Origin: Lasioglossum baleicum
Lineage: Eukaryota; Arthropoda; Insecta; Hymenoptera; Halictidae
DNA: 64,000 nt
Assembly (NCBI RefSeq): GCF_051020765.1
Contig: NW_027469084.1
Coordinates: 992,001 to 1,056,000 of the forward strand
Reading direction: 5' to 3'
Part shown: positions 48,853 to 61,236 of the stretch, piece by piece
Layout of the letters: each line of letters starts with the position of its first letter
Numbering within the stretch: position 1 is the first letter of the stretch
Translations under genes and position numbers: made by a program
The notes under the pieces: model-generated
Told to the model about the DNA's origin: nothing
What the model saw: the letters and a program-made list of their open reading frames with translations, nothing else
Databases searched by the model: none

Positions 48853-49819
48853 TCGACCGGCAGGTCGCATCTTTGTAGAGGGGGGGAGGGGATTATTGCT
48901 CCACCTCGCCCGCCGCGACCTGCCCACCTCGGGGGCGCCTTAACCGCCAGCCCCCCTTGGCGGCGGTGGAAGTACTAAGTAGTCCCACCGCCGCCATTAC
49001 GTCTGCAGCCCCTTACCGGGAGGCCGTCGGCCTCGTCGGGGTTGCCCCGCCGATGCTAGCCTCCTGGCGGAGAGTGGTCGGCTTCCCTCTCCCTCTCCGC
49101 TGCCTCCTTCTGCGTTATCACAATCTCGCAGAAGGAGGCAAACGCTGCTCTTGACCTCTCGCTGCCGATCATGTGGTCGACCACGACCGGCAACGAGAGG
49201 TCCATCCCAATAACGCCCCTTAGGTCTCTGCGCGGCGCCGACCACGCTGGACATTCTTCCAGCGTATGCCACTCAGAGTCCTGGGCCTCCTCGCAGTGGT
49301 GGCACTGCGATCCTCCCAATGCCAGTTATGAACACACAGTTTGAGGAAACGGCGGTATGCAGGTAATTTAACTTATGCGCATGCATTGCTGCAACTTGTG
49401 CTGTATAATTTAGAATTTTTGTTACCGCGCCATCCGATTTTTATACATGTGCAAATACTCGTACACGCTGCATTGTATTTTCTTCCGCACGCGACAAGGA
49501 GGGGACAGAGGCGAGTTCCGGCTATCGTCTGTCCCCTCCACCCGCCCCACCCCCCTGGTCGGCCCGCATAAAACTTAAAAATATGATAAAATAGAAGATA
49601 AAATCAATAAATGAAAACGTGTATAGATAAAATAGATAAAATAAAAGTCAATAAATAAATAAATAATGATAAGTAAATAAATACAATGGACAAACCACAA
49701 CAAACATAAGAAGGGGGGGGCAAAATAAAGGGGAATAAAAGATAAAGATGAAATTTATAATATAGAATATAAAATACATATAGAATAAAATGAAATATTA
49801 TAAAATAAAAGGAGGGGGG
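48853..49819 (+). repeat. Monomer 52, class R with P-type back
   Basis: 967 bp. Copy of unit 45 without its private T. Tail with AATGATAAG. Remnant at 49319-49056. Confidence 0.95.
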
Positions 49820-50787
49820 TCGACCGGCAGGTCGCATCTTTGTAGAGGGCGGGAGGGGATTATTGCTCCACCTCGCCCGCCGCGACCTGCCCACCTCGGG
49901 GGCGCCTTAACAGCCAGCCCCCCTTGGCGGCGGTGGAAGTACTAAGTATTCCCACCGCCGCCATTACGTCTGCGGCCCCTTACCGGGGGGCCGTCGGCCT
50001 CGTCGGGGTTGCCCCGCCGATGCTAGCCTCCTGGCGGAGAGGGGGTCGGCTTCCCTCTCCCTCTCCGCTGCCTCCTTCCGCGTTATCATAATCTCGCACA
50101 AGGAGGCAAACGCTGCTCTTGACCTCTCGCTGCCGATCATGTGGTCGACCACGACCGGCAACGACAGGTCCGTCCCAATAACGCCCCTTAGGACTCTGCG
50201 CGGCGCCGACCACGCAGGACATTCTCCCAGCGTATGCCGCGCAGAGTCCTGGGCCTCCTCGCAGTGGTGGCACTGCGATCCTCCCAGTGCCAATTATGAA
50301 CACACAGTTTGACGAAACGGCGGTATGCAGGTAATTTAACTTATGCGCATGCATTGCTGCAACTTGTGCTGTATAATTTAGAATTTTTGTTACCGCGCCA
50401 TCCGATTTTTATACATGTGCAAATACTCGTACACGCTGCATTGTATTTTCTTCCGCACGCGACAAGGAGGGAACAGAGGCGAGGTCCGGCTAGCGTCTGT
50501 CCCCTCCCCCCGTCCCACCCCCCTGGTCGGCCCGCATAAAACTTAAAAATATGTTAAAATAAACGATAAAATCATTAAATGAAAACGTGTATAGATAAAA
50601 TAGATAAAATAAAAGTCAATAAATAAATTAATAATAATAAGTAAATAAATACAATGGACAAACCACAACAAACATTAGAAGGGGGGGGCAAAATAAAGGG
50701 GTATAAAAGATAAAGATGAAATTTATAATATAGAATATGAAATATATATAGAATAAAATGAAATATTATAAAATAAAAGGAGGGGGG
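49820..50787 (+). repeat. Monomer 53, class Q
   Basis: 968 bp. GAGGGCGGGAGGGG start, as in units 5 and 67. AACATTAGAAGG in the tail is shared with unit 5. Remnant at 50293-49964. Confidence 0.95.
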
Positions 50788-51753
50788 TCGACCGGCAGGT
50801 CGCATCTTTGTAGAGGGGGGGAGGGGATTATTGCTCCATCTCGCCCGCCGCGACCTGCCCACCTCGGGGGCGCCTTAACCGCCAGCCCCCCTTGGCGGCG
50901 GTGGAAGTACTAAGTAGTCCCACCGCCGCCATTACGTCTGCAGCCCCTTACCGGGAGGCCGTCGGCCTCGTCGGGGTTGCCCCGCCGATGCTAGCCTCCT
51001 GGCGGAGAGTGGTCGGCTTCCCTCTCCCTCTCCGCTGCCTCCTTCTGCGTTATCACAATCTCGCAGAAGGAGGCAAACGCTGCTCTTGACCTCTCGCTGC
51101 CGATCATGTGGTCGACCACGACCGGCAACGAGAGGTCCATCCCAATAACGCCCCTTAGGACTCTGCGCGGCGCCGACCACGTAGGACATTCTCCCAGCGT
51201 ATGCCACTCAGAGTCCTGGGCCTCCTCGCAGTGGTGGCACTGCGATCCTCCCAATGCCAGTTATGAACACACAGTTTGAGGAAACGGCGGTATGCAGGTA
51301 ATTTAACTTATGCGCATGCATTGCTGCAACTTGTGCTGTATAATTTAGAATTTTTGTTACCGCGCCATCCGATTATTATACATGTGGAAATACTCGTACA
51401 CGCTGCATTGTATTTTCTTCCGCACGCGACAAGGAGGGGACAGAGGCGAGGTCCGGCTAGCGTCTGTCCCATCCCCCCGTCCCACCCCCCTGGTCGGCCC
51501 GCATAAAACTTAAAAATATGATAAAATAAACGATAAAATCTATAAATGAAAACGTGTATAGATAAAATAGATAAAATAAAAGTCCATAAATAAATAAATA
51601 ATAATAAGTAAATAAATACAATCGACAAACCACAACAAACAAAAGAAGGGGGGGCAAAATAAAGGGGAATAAAAGATAAAGATGAAATTTATAATATAGA
51701 ATATAAAATATATATAGAATAAAATGAAATATTATAAAATAAAAGGAGGGGGG
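50788..51753 (+). repeat. Monomer 54, R front, P/S back
   Basis: 966 bp. Front equals unit 6 up to about 51115. It then has CACGTAGGACAT, as in units 29 and 38, and a tail with AAAGTCCATAAAT and AATCGACAAACC. A mosaic of at least three variants. Remnant at 51254-50991. Confidence 0.93.
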
Positions 51754-52722
51754 TCGACCGGCAGGTCGCATCTTTGTAGAGGGGGGGAGGGGATTATTGC
51801 TTCACCTCGCCCGCCGCGACCTGCCCACCTCGGGGGCGCCTTAACAGCCAGCCCCCCTTGGCGGCGGTGGAAGTACTAAGTATTCCCACCGCCGCCATTA
51901 CGTCTGCGGCCCCTTACCGGGGGGCCGTCGGCCTCGTCGGGGTTGCCCCGCCGATGCTAGCCTCCTGGCGGAGAGGGGGTCGGCTTCCCTCTCCCTCTCC
52001 GCTGCCTCCTTCCGCGTTATCATAATCTTGCACAAGGAGGCAAACGCTGCTCTTGACCTCTCGCTGCCGATCATGTGGTCGACCACGACCGGCAACGACA
52101 GGTCCGTCCCAATAACGCCCCTTAGGTCTCTGCGCGGCGCCGACCACGCTGGACATTCTTCCAGCGTATGCCACTCAGAGTCCTGGGCCTCCTCGCAGTG
52201 GTGGCACTGCGATCCTCCCAGTGCCAGTTATGAACACACAGTTTGGGGAAACGGCGGTATGCAGGTAATTTAACTTATGCGCATGCATTGCTGCAACTTG
52301 TGCTGTATAATTTAGAATTTTTGTTAGCGCGCCATCCGATTTTTATACATGTGCAAATACTCGTACACGCTGCATTGTATTTTCTTCCGCACGCGACAAG
52401 GAGGGAACAGAGGCGAGGTCCGGCTAGCGTCTGTCCCCTCCCCCCGTCCCACCCCCCTGGTCGGCCCGCATAAAACTTAAAAATATGTTAAAATAAACGA
52501 TAAAATCATTAAATGAAAACGTGTATAGATAAAATAGATAAAATAAAAGTCAATAAATAAATTAATAATAATAAGTAAATAAATACAATGGACAAACCAC
52601 AACAAACATAAGAAGGGGGGGGGCAAAATAAAGGGGTATAAAAGATAAAGATGAAATTTATAATATAGAATATGAAATATATATAGAATAAAATGAAATA
52701 TTATAAAATAAAAGGAGGGGGG
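51754..52722 (+). repeat. Monomer 55, class Q
   Basis: 969 bp. Copy of unit 46 at 8689-bp spacing. Remnant at about 52221-51898. Confidence 0.95.
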
Positions 52723-53679
52723 TCGACCGGCAGGTCGCATCTTTGTAGAGGGGGGGAGGGGATTATTGCTCCACCTCGCCCGCCGCGACCTGCCCACCTC
52801 GGGGGCGCCTTAACCGCCAGCCCCCCTTGGCGGCGGTGGAAGTACTAAGTAGTCCCACCGCCGCCATTACGTCTGCAGCCCCTTACCGGGAGGCCGTCGG
52901 CCTCGTCGGGGTTGCCCCGCCGATGCTAGCCTCCTGGCGGAGAGTGGTCGGCTTCCCTCTCCCTCTCCGCTGCCTCCTTCTGCGTTATCACAATCTCGCA
53001 GAAGGAGGCAAACGCTGCTCTTGACCTCTCGCTGCCGATCATGTGGTCGACCACGACCGGCAACGAGAGGTCCATCCCAATAACGCCCCTTAGGTCTCTG
53101 CGCGGCGCCGACCACGCTGGACATTCTTCCAGCGTATGCCACTCAGAGTCCTGGGCCTCCTCGCAGTGGTGGCACTGCGATCCTCCCAGTGCCAGTTATG
53201 AACACACAGTTTGAGGAAACGGCGGTATGCAGGTAATTTAACTTATGCGCATGCATTGCTGCAACTTGTGCTGTATAATTTAGAATTTTTGTTACCGCGC
53301 CATCCGATTATTATACATGTGGAAATACTCGTACACGCTGCATTGTATTTTCTTCCGCACGCTACAAGGAGGGGACAGAGGCGAGGTCCGGCTAGCGTCT
53401 GTCCCCTCCCCCCGTCCCACCCCCCTGGTCGGCCCGCATAAAACTTAAAAATATGATAAAATAGAAGATAAAATCAATAAATGAAAACGTGTATAGATAA
53501 AATAGAAGTCAATAAATAAATAAATAATAATAAGTAAATAAATACAATGGACAAACCACAACAAACACAAGAAGGGGGGGCAAAATAAAGGGGAATAAAA
53601 GATAAAGACGAACTTTATAATATAGAATATAAAATATATATAGAATAAAATGAAATATTATAAAATAAAAGGCGGGGGG
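52723..53679 (+). repeat. Monomer 56, class R
   Basis: 957 bp. Copy of unit 47 including the AAAAGGCGGGGGG end. Remnant from 53189 to about 52926. Confidence 0.95.
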
Positions 53680-54642
53680 TCGACCGGCAGGTCGCATCTT
53701 TGTAGAGGGGAGGGATTATTGCTCCACCTCGCCCCCCGCGACCTGCCCACCTCGGGGGCGCCTTAACGGCCAGCCCCCCTTGGCGGCGGTGGAAGTACTA
53801 AGTAGTCCCACCGCCGCCATTACGTCTGCAGCCCCTTACCGGGAGGCCGTCGGCCTCGTCGGGGTTGCCCCGCCGATGCTAGCCTCCTGGCGGAGAGGGG
53901 GTCGGCTTCCCTCTCCCTCTCCGCTGCCTCCTTCTGCGTTATCACAATCTCGCAGAAGGAGGCAAACGCTGCTCTTGACCTCTCGCTGCAGATCATGTGG
54001 TCGACCACGACCGGCAACGAGAGGTCCATCCCAATAACGCCCCTTAGGACTCCGCGCGGCACCGACCACGCACGACATTCTCCCAGCGTAAGCCGCGCAG
54101 AGTCCTGGGCCTCCTCGCAGTGGTGGCACTGCGATCCTCCCAGTGCCAGTTAAGAACACACAGTTTGACGAAACGGCGGTATGCAGGTAATTTAACTTAT
54201 GCGCATGCATTGCTGCAACTTGTGCTGTATAATTTAGAATTTTTGTTACCGCGCCATCCGATTATTATACATGTGGAAATACTCGTACACGCTGCATTGT
54301 ATTTTCTTCCGCACGCGACAAGGAGGGGACAGAGGCGAGGTCCGGCTAGCGTCTGTCCCATCCCCCCGTCCCACCCCCCTGGTCGACCCGCATAAATCTT
54401 GAAAATATGATAAAATAAACGATAAAATCTATAAATGAAAACGTGTATAGATAAAATAGATCAAATAAAAGTCTATAAATAAATAAATAATAATAAGTAA
54501 ATAAATACAATGGACAAACCACAACAAACACAAGAAGGGGGGGCAAAATAAAGGGGAATAAAAGATAAAGACGAACTTTATAATATAGAATATAAAATAT
54601 ATATAGAATAAAATGAAATATTATAAAATAAAAGGAGGGGGG
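53680..54642 (+). repeat. Monomer 57, S-type front and S-type back
   Basis: 963 bp. Front equals unit 48. After about 54259 it follows the S-type back (GATTATTATACATGTGG, CTGGTCGACCCGC, TAAATCTTGAAAA). Remnant at about 54143-53820 lacks the motif histidine. Confidence 0.94.
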
Positions 54643-55453
54643 TCGACCGGCAGGTCGCATCTTTGTAGAGGGGAGGGATTATTGCTCCACCTCGCCCCCC
54701 GCGACCTGCCCACCTCGGGGGCGCCTTAACGGCCAGCCCCCCTTGGCGGCGTTATCACAATCTCGCAGAAGGAGGCAAACGCTGCTCTTGACCTCTCGCT
54801 GCCGATCATGTGGTCGACCACGACCGGCAACGAGAGGTCCATCCCAATAACGCCCCTTAGGTCTCTGCGCGGCGCCGACCACGCAGGACATTCTCCCAGC
54901 GTATGCCGCGCAGAGTCCTGGGCCTCCTCGCAGTGGTGGCACTGCGATCCTCGCAGTGCCAGTTATGAACACACAGTTTGAGGAAACGGCGGTATGCAGG
55001 TAATTTAACTTATGCGCATGCATTGCTGCAACTTGTGCTGTATAATTTAGAATTTTTGTTACCGCGCTATCCGATTTTTATACATGTGCAAATACTCGTA
55101 CACGCTGCATTGTATTTTCTTCCGCACGCGACAAGGAGGGGACAGAGGCGAGGTCCGGCTAGCGTCTGTCCCCTCCCCCCGTCCCACCCCTGGTCCACCC
55201 GCATAAAACTTAAAAATATGATAAAATAGAAGATAAAATCAATAAATGAAAACGTGTATAGATAAAATAGATCAAATAAAAGTCTATAAATAAATAAATA
55301 ATAATAAGTAAATAAATACAATGGACAAACCACAACAAACACAAGAAGGGGGGGCAAAATAAAGGGGAATAAAAGATAAAGACGAACTTTATAATATAGA
55401 ATATAAAATATATATAGAATAAAATGAAATATTATAAAATAAAAGGAGGGGGG
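54643..55453 (+). repeat. Monomer 58, deletion form (811 bp)
   Basis: Same deletion junction as units 20 and 21, at 54748-54752. CGCGCTATCCG and GGTCCACCCGC tie it to unit 21. Private GATCCTCGCAGTG near 54950. Confidence 0.95.
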
Positions 55454-56417
55454 TCGACCGGCAGGTCGCATCTTTGTAGAGGGGAGGGATTATTGCTCCA
55501 CCTCGCCCCCCGCGACCTGCCCACCACGGGGGCGCCTTAACGGCCAGCCCCCCTTGGCGGCGGTGGAAGTACTAAGTAGTACCACCGCCGCCATTACGTC
55601 TGCAGCCCCTTACCGGGAGGCCGTCGGCCTCGTCGGGGTTGCCCCGACGATGCTAGCCTCCTGGCCGAGAGTGGTCGGCTTCCCTCTCCCTCTCCGCTGC
55701 CTCCTTCTGCGGTATCACAATCTCGCAGAAGGAGGCAAACGCTGCTCTTGACCTCTCACTGCCGATCATGTGGTCGACCGCGACCGACAACGAGAGGTCC
55801 ATCCCAATAACGCCCCTTAGGACTCTGCGCGGCGCCGACCACGCAGGACATTCTCCCAGCGTATGCCGCGCAGAGTCCTGGGCCTCCTCGCAGTGGTGGC
55901 ACTGCGATCCTCCCAGTGCCAGTTATGAACACACAGTTTCACGAAACGGCGGTATGCAGGTAATTTAACTTATGCGCATGCATTTCTGCAACTTGTGCTG
56001 TATAATTTAGAATTTTTGTTACCGCGCCATCCGATTATTATACATGTGGAAATACTCGTACACGCTGCATTGTATTTTCTTCCGCACGCGACAAGGAGGG
56101 GACAGAGGCGAGGTCCGGCTAGCGTCTGTCCCATCCCCCCGTCCCACCCCCCTGGTCGGCCCGCATAAAACTTAAAAATATGATAAAATAAACGATAAAA
56201 TCTATAAATGAAAACGTGTATAGATAAAATAGATAAAATAAAAGTCAATAAATAAATAAATAATAATAAGTAAATAAATACAATGGACAAACCACAACAA
56301 ACAAAAGAAGGGGGGGGGCAAAATAAAGGGGAATAAAAGATAAAGATGAAATTTATAATATAGAATATAAAATATATATAGAATAAAATGAAATATTATA
56401 AAATAAAAGGAGGGGGG
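55454..56417 (+). repeat. Monomer 59, class S
   Basis: 964 bp. AGTAGTACCACC and GCCCCGACGATG as in unit 22. GCATTTCTGC near 55983 is the second change seen in the invariant core. GTCGACCGCGACC breaks the SalI palindrome context. Remnant from 55916 to about 55653. Confidence 0.94.
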
Positions 56418-57384
56418 TCGACCGGCAGGTCGCATCTTTGTAGAGGGGGGGTGGGGATTATTGCTCCACCTCGCCCGCCGCGACCTGCCCACCTCGGGGG
56501 TGCCTTAACAGCCAGTCCCCCTTGGCGGCGGTGGAAGTACTAAGTATTCCCACCGCCGCCATTACGTCTGCGGCCCCTTACCGGGGGGCGTCGGCCTCGT
56601 CGGGGTTGCCCCGCCGATGCTAGCCTCCTGGCGGAGAGGGGGTCGGCTTCCCTCTCCCTCTCCGCTGCCTCCTTCCGCGTTATCATAATCTCGCACAAGG
56701 AGGCAAACGCTGCTCTTGACCTCTCGCTGCCGATCATGTGGTCGACCACGACCGGCAACGGCAGGTCCGTCCCAATAACGCCCCTTAGGTCTCTGCGCGG
56801 CGCCGACCACGCTGGACATTCTTCCAGCGTATGCCACTCAGAGTCCTGGGCCTCCTCGCAGTGGTGGCACTGCGATCCTCCCAGTGCCAGTTATGAATAC
56901 ACAGTTTGGGGAAACGGCGGTATGCAGGTAATTTAACTTATGCGCATGCATTGCTGCAACTTGTGCTGTATAATTTAGAATTTTTGTTACCGCGCCATCC
57001 GATTTTTATACATGTGCAAATACTCGTACACGCTGCATTGTATTTTCTTCCGCACGCGACAAGGAGGGAACAGAGGCGAGGTCCGGCTAGCGTCTGTCCC
57101 CTCCCCCCGTCCCACCCCCCTGGTCGGCCCGCATAAAACTTAAAAATATGTTAAAATAAACGATAAAATCATTAAATGAAAACGTGTATAGATAAAATAG
57201 ATAAAATAAAAGTCAATAAATAAATTAATAATAATAAGTAAATAAATACAATGGACAAACCACAACAAACATAAGAAGGGGGGGGCAAAATAAAGGGGTA
57301 TAAAAGATAAAGATGAAATTTATAATATAGAATATGAAATATATATAGAATAAAATGAAATATTATAAAATAAAAGGAGGGGGG
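56418..57384 (+). repeat. Monomer 60, class Q, degenerate
   Basis: 967 bp. Several private changes: GGGGGTGGGGATT, GGGGGTGCC, CCAGTCCCCC, a lost C in GGGGGGCGTCGG, GCAACGGCAGG and ATGAATACAC. The lost base shifts the remnant frame (readable from 56884, ending at 56540). Confidence 0.94.
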
Positions 57385-58342
57385 TCGACCGGCAGGTCGC
57401 ATCTTTGTAGAGGGGGGGAGGGGATTATTGCTCCACCTCGTCCGCCGCGACCTGCCCACCTCGGGGGCGCCTTAACCGCCAGCCCCCCTTGGCGGCGGTG
57501 GAAGTACTAAGTAGTCCCACCGCCGCCATTACGTCTGCAGCCCCTTACCGGGAGGCCGTCGGCCTCGTCGGGGTTGCCCCGCCGATGCTAGCCTCCTGGC
57601 GGAGAGTGGTCGGCTTCCCTCTCCCTCTCCGCTGCCTCCTTCTGCGTTATCACAATCTCGCAGAAGGAGGCAAACGCTGCTCTTGACCTCTCGCTGCCGA
57701 TCATGTGGTCGACCACGACCGGCAACGAGAGGTCCATCCCAATAACGCCCCTTAGGTCTCTGCGCGGCGCCGACCACGCTGGACATTCTTCCAGCGTATG
57801 CCACTCAGAGTCCTGGGCCTCCTCGCAGTGGTGGCACTGCGATCCTCCCAGTGCCAGTTATGAACACACAGTTTGAGGAAACGGCGGTATGCAGGTAATT
57901 TAACTTATGCGCATGCATTGCTGCAACTTGTGCTGTATAATTTAGAATTTTTGTTACCGCGCCATCCGATTTTTATACATGTGCAAATACTCGTACACGC
58001 TGCATTGTATTTTCTTCCGCACGCTACAAGGAGGGAACAGAGGCGAGGTCCGGCTAGCGTCTGTCCCCTCCCCCCGTCCCACCCCCCTGGTCGGCCCGCA
58101 TAAAACTTAAATATATGATAAAATAGAAGATAAAATCAATAAATGAAAACGTGTATAGATAAAATAGAAGTCAATAAATAAATAAATAATAATAAGTAAA
58201 TAAATACAATGGACAAACCACAACAAACATAAGAAGAGGGGGGCAAAATAAAGGGGAATAAAAGATAAAGATGAAATTTATAATATAGAATATGAAATAT
58301 ATATAGAATAAAATGAAATATTATAAAATAAAAGGAGGGGGG
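57385..58342 (+). repeat. Monomer 61, class R
   Basis: 958 bp. Private CACCTCGTCCGCC near 57436. First unit carrying CTTAAATATATGAT in place of CTTAAAAATATGAT. Remnant from 57851 to about 57588. Confidence 0.95.
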
Positions 58343-59310
58343 TCGACCGGCAGGTCGCATCTTTGTAGAGGGGGGGAGGGGATCATTGCTCCACCTCGCC
58401 CGCCGCGACCTGCCCACCTCGGGGGCGCCTTAACAGCCAGCCCCCCTTGGCGGCGGTGGAAGTACTATGTATTCCCACCGCCGCCATTACGTCTGCGGCC
58501 CCTTACCGGGGGGCCGTCGGCCTCGTCGGGGTTGCCCCGCCGATGCTAGCCTCCTGGCGGAGAGGGGGTCGGCTTCCCTCTCCCTCTCCGCTGCTTCCTT
58601 CTGCGTTATCACAATCTCGCAGAAGGAGGCAAACGCTGCTCTTGACCTCTCGCTGCCGATCATGTGGTCGACCACGACCGGCAACGAGAGGTCCATCCCA
58701 ATAACGCCCCTTAGGACTCTGCGCGGCGCCGACCACGCAGGACATTCTCCCAGCGTATGCCACTCAGAGTCCTGGGCCTCCTCGCAGTGGTGGCACTGCG
58801 ATCCTCCCAGTGCCAGTTATGAACACACAGTTTGGGGAAACGGCGGTATGCAGGTAATTTAACTTATGCGCATGCATTGCTGCAACTTGTGCTGTATAAT
58901 TTAGAATTTTTGTTACCGCGCCATCCGATTTTTATACATGTGCAAATACTCGTACACGCTGCATTGTATTTTCTTCCGCACGCGACAAGGAGGGCACAGA
59001 GGCGAGGTCCGGCTAGCGTCTGTCCCCTCCCCCCGTCCCACCCCCCTGGTCGGCCCGCATAAAACTTAAAAATATGTTAAAATAAACGCTAAAATCTATA
59101 AATGAAAACGTGTATAGATAAAATAGATAAAATAAAAGTCAATAAATAAATTAATAATAATAAGTAAATAAATACAATGGACAAACCACAACAAACATAA
59201 GAAGGGGGGGGCAAAATAAAGGGGTATAAAAGATAAAGATGAAATTTATAATATAGAATATGAAATATATATAGAATAAAATGAAATATTATAAAATAAA
59301 AGGAGGGGGG
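58343..59310 (+). repeat. Monomer 62, class P with Q-type back
   Basis: 968 bp. GGGGATCATTGC near 58380 and AGGGCACAGAGG near 58992 are shared only with unit 64. Remnant at about 58810-58487. Confidence 0.95.
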
Positions 59311-60268
59311 TCGACCGGCAGGTCGCATCTTTGTAGAGGGGGGGAGGGGATTATTGCTCCACCTCGCCCGCCGCGACCTGCCCACCTCGGGGGCGCCTTA
59401 ACCGCCAGCCCCCCTTGGCGGCGGTGGTAGTACTAAGTAGTCCCACCGCCGCCATTACGTCTGCAGCCCCTTACCGGGAGGCCGTCGGCCTCGTCGGGGT
59501 TGCCCCGCCGATGCTAGCCTCCTGGCGGAGAGTGGTCGGCTTCCCTCTCCCTCTCCGCTGCCTCCTTCTGCGTTATCACAATCTCGCAGAAGGAGGCAAA
59601 CGCTGCTCTTGACCTCTCGCTGCCGATCATGTGGTCGACCACGACCGGCAACGAGAGGTCCATCCCAATAACGCCCCTTAGGTCTCTGCGCGGCGCCGAC
59701 CACGCTGGACATTCTTCCAGCGTATGCCACTCAGAGTCCTGGGCCTCCTCGCAGTGGTGGCACTGCGATCCTCCCAGTGCCAGTTATGAACACACAGTTT
59801 GAGGAAACGGCGGTATGCAGGTAATTTAACTTATGCGCATGCATTGCTGCAACTTGTGCTGTATAATTTAGAATTTTTGTTACCGCGCCATCCGATTTTT
59901 ATACATGTGCAAATACTCGTACACGCTGCATTGTATTTTCTTCCGCACGCTACAAGGAGGGAACAGAGGCGAGGTCCGGCTAGCGTCTGTCCCCTCCCCC
60001 CGTCCCACCCCCCTGGTCGGCCCGCATAAAACTTAAATATATGATAAAATAGAAGATAAAATCAATAAATGAAAACGTGTATAGATAAAATAGAAGTCAA
60101 TAAATAAATAAATAATAATAAGTAAATAAATACAATGGACAAACCACAACAAACATAAGAAGAGGGGGGCAAAATAAAGGGGAATAAAAGATAAAGATGA
60201 AATTTATAATATAGAATATGAAATATATATAGAATAAAATGAAATATTATAAAATAAAAGGAGGGGGG
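59311..60268 (+). repeat. Monomer 63, class R
   Basis: 958 bp. GGCGGTGGTAGTAC near 59426 is shared only with unit 65. Carries CTTAAATATATGAT. Remnant from 59777 to about 59514. Confidence 0.95.
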
Positions 60269-61236
60269 TCGACCGGCAGGTCGCATCTTTGTAGAGGGGG
60301 GGAGGGGATCATTGCTCCACCTCGCCCGCCGCGACCTGCCCACCTCGGGGGCGCCTTAACAGCCAGCCCCCCTTGGCGGCGGTGGAAGTACTATGTATTC
60401 CCACCGCCGCCATTACGTCTGCGGCCCCTTACCGGGGGGCCGTCGGCCTCGTCGGGGTTGCCCCGCCGATGCTAGCCTCCTGGCGGAGAGGGGGTCGGCT
60501 TCCCTCTCCCTCTCCGCTGCTTCCTTCTGCGTTATCACAATCTCGCAGAAGGAGGCAAACGCTGCTCTTGACCTCTCGCTGCCGATCATGTGGTCGACCA
60601 CGACCGGCAACGAGAGGTCCATCCCAATAACGCCCCTTAGGACTCTGCGCGGCGCCGACCACGCAGGACATTCTCCCAGCGTATGCCACTCAGAGTCCTG
60701 GGCCTCCTCGCAGTGGTGGCACTGCGATCCTCCCAGTGCCAGTTATGAACACACAGTTTGGGGAAACGGCGGTATGCAGGTAATTTAACTTATGCGCATG
60801 CATTGCTGCAACTTGTGCTGTATAATTTAGAATTTTTGTTACCGCGCCATCCGATTTTTATACATGTGCAAATACTCGTACACGCTGCATTGTATTTTCT
60901 TCCGCACGCGACAAGGAGGGCACAGAGGCGAGGTCCGGCTAGCGTCTGTCCCCTCCCCCCGTCCCACCCCCCTGGTCGGCCCGCATAAAACTTAAAAATA
61001 TGTTAAAATAAACGCTAAAATCTATAAATGAAAACGTGTATAGATAAAATAGATAAAATAAAAGTCAATAAATAAATTAATAATAATAAGTAAATAAATA
61101 CAATGGACAAACCACAACAAACATAAGAAGGGGGGGGCAAAATAAAGGGGTATAAAAGATAAAGATGAAATTTATAATATAGAATATGAAATATATATAG
61201 AATAAAATGAAATATTATAAAATAAAAGGAGGGGGG
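60269..61236 (+). repeat. Monomer 64, class P with Q-type back
   Basis: 968 bp. Repeats unit 62 exactly by eye. Remnant at about 60736-60413. Confidence 0.95.

Larger units (their letters stand above)
45570..49840 (+). repeat. Q-R dimer block, copy 2
   Basis: Back of unit 48 plus units 49-52. The 6754-bp offset is constant until unit 52, where one extra G makes it 6755. Unit 45's private T at about 42473 is absent here. Confidence 0.9.
51754..54259 (+). repeat. 8689-bp-spaced duplication, copy 2
   Basis: Units 55, 56 and the front of 57, with all four private markers of copy 1. Similarity stops at the same point inside the third unit, where GATTTTTATACATG meets GATTATTATACATG. Confidence 0.92.
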
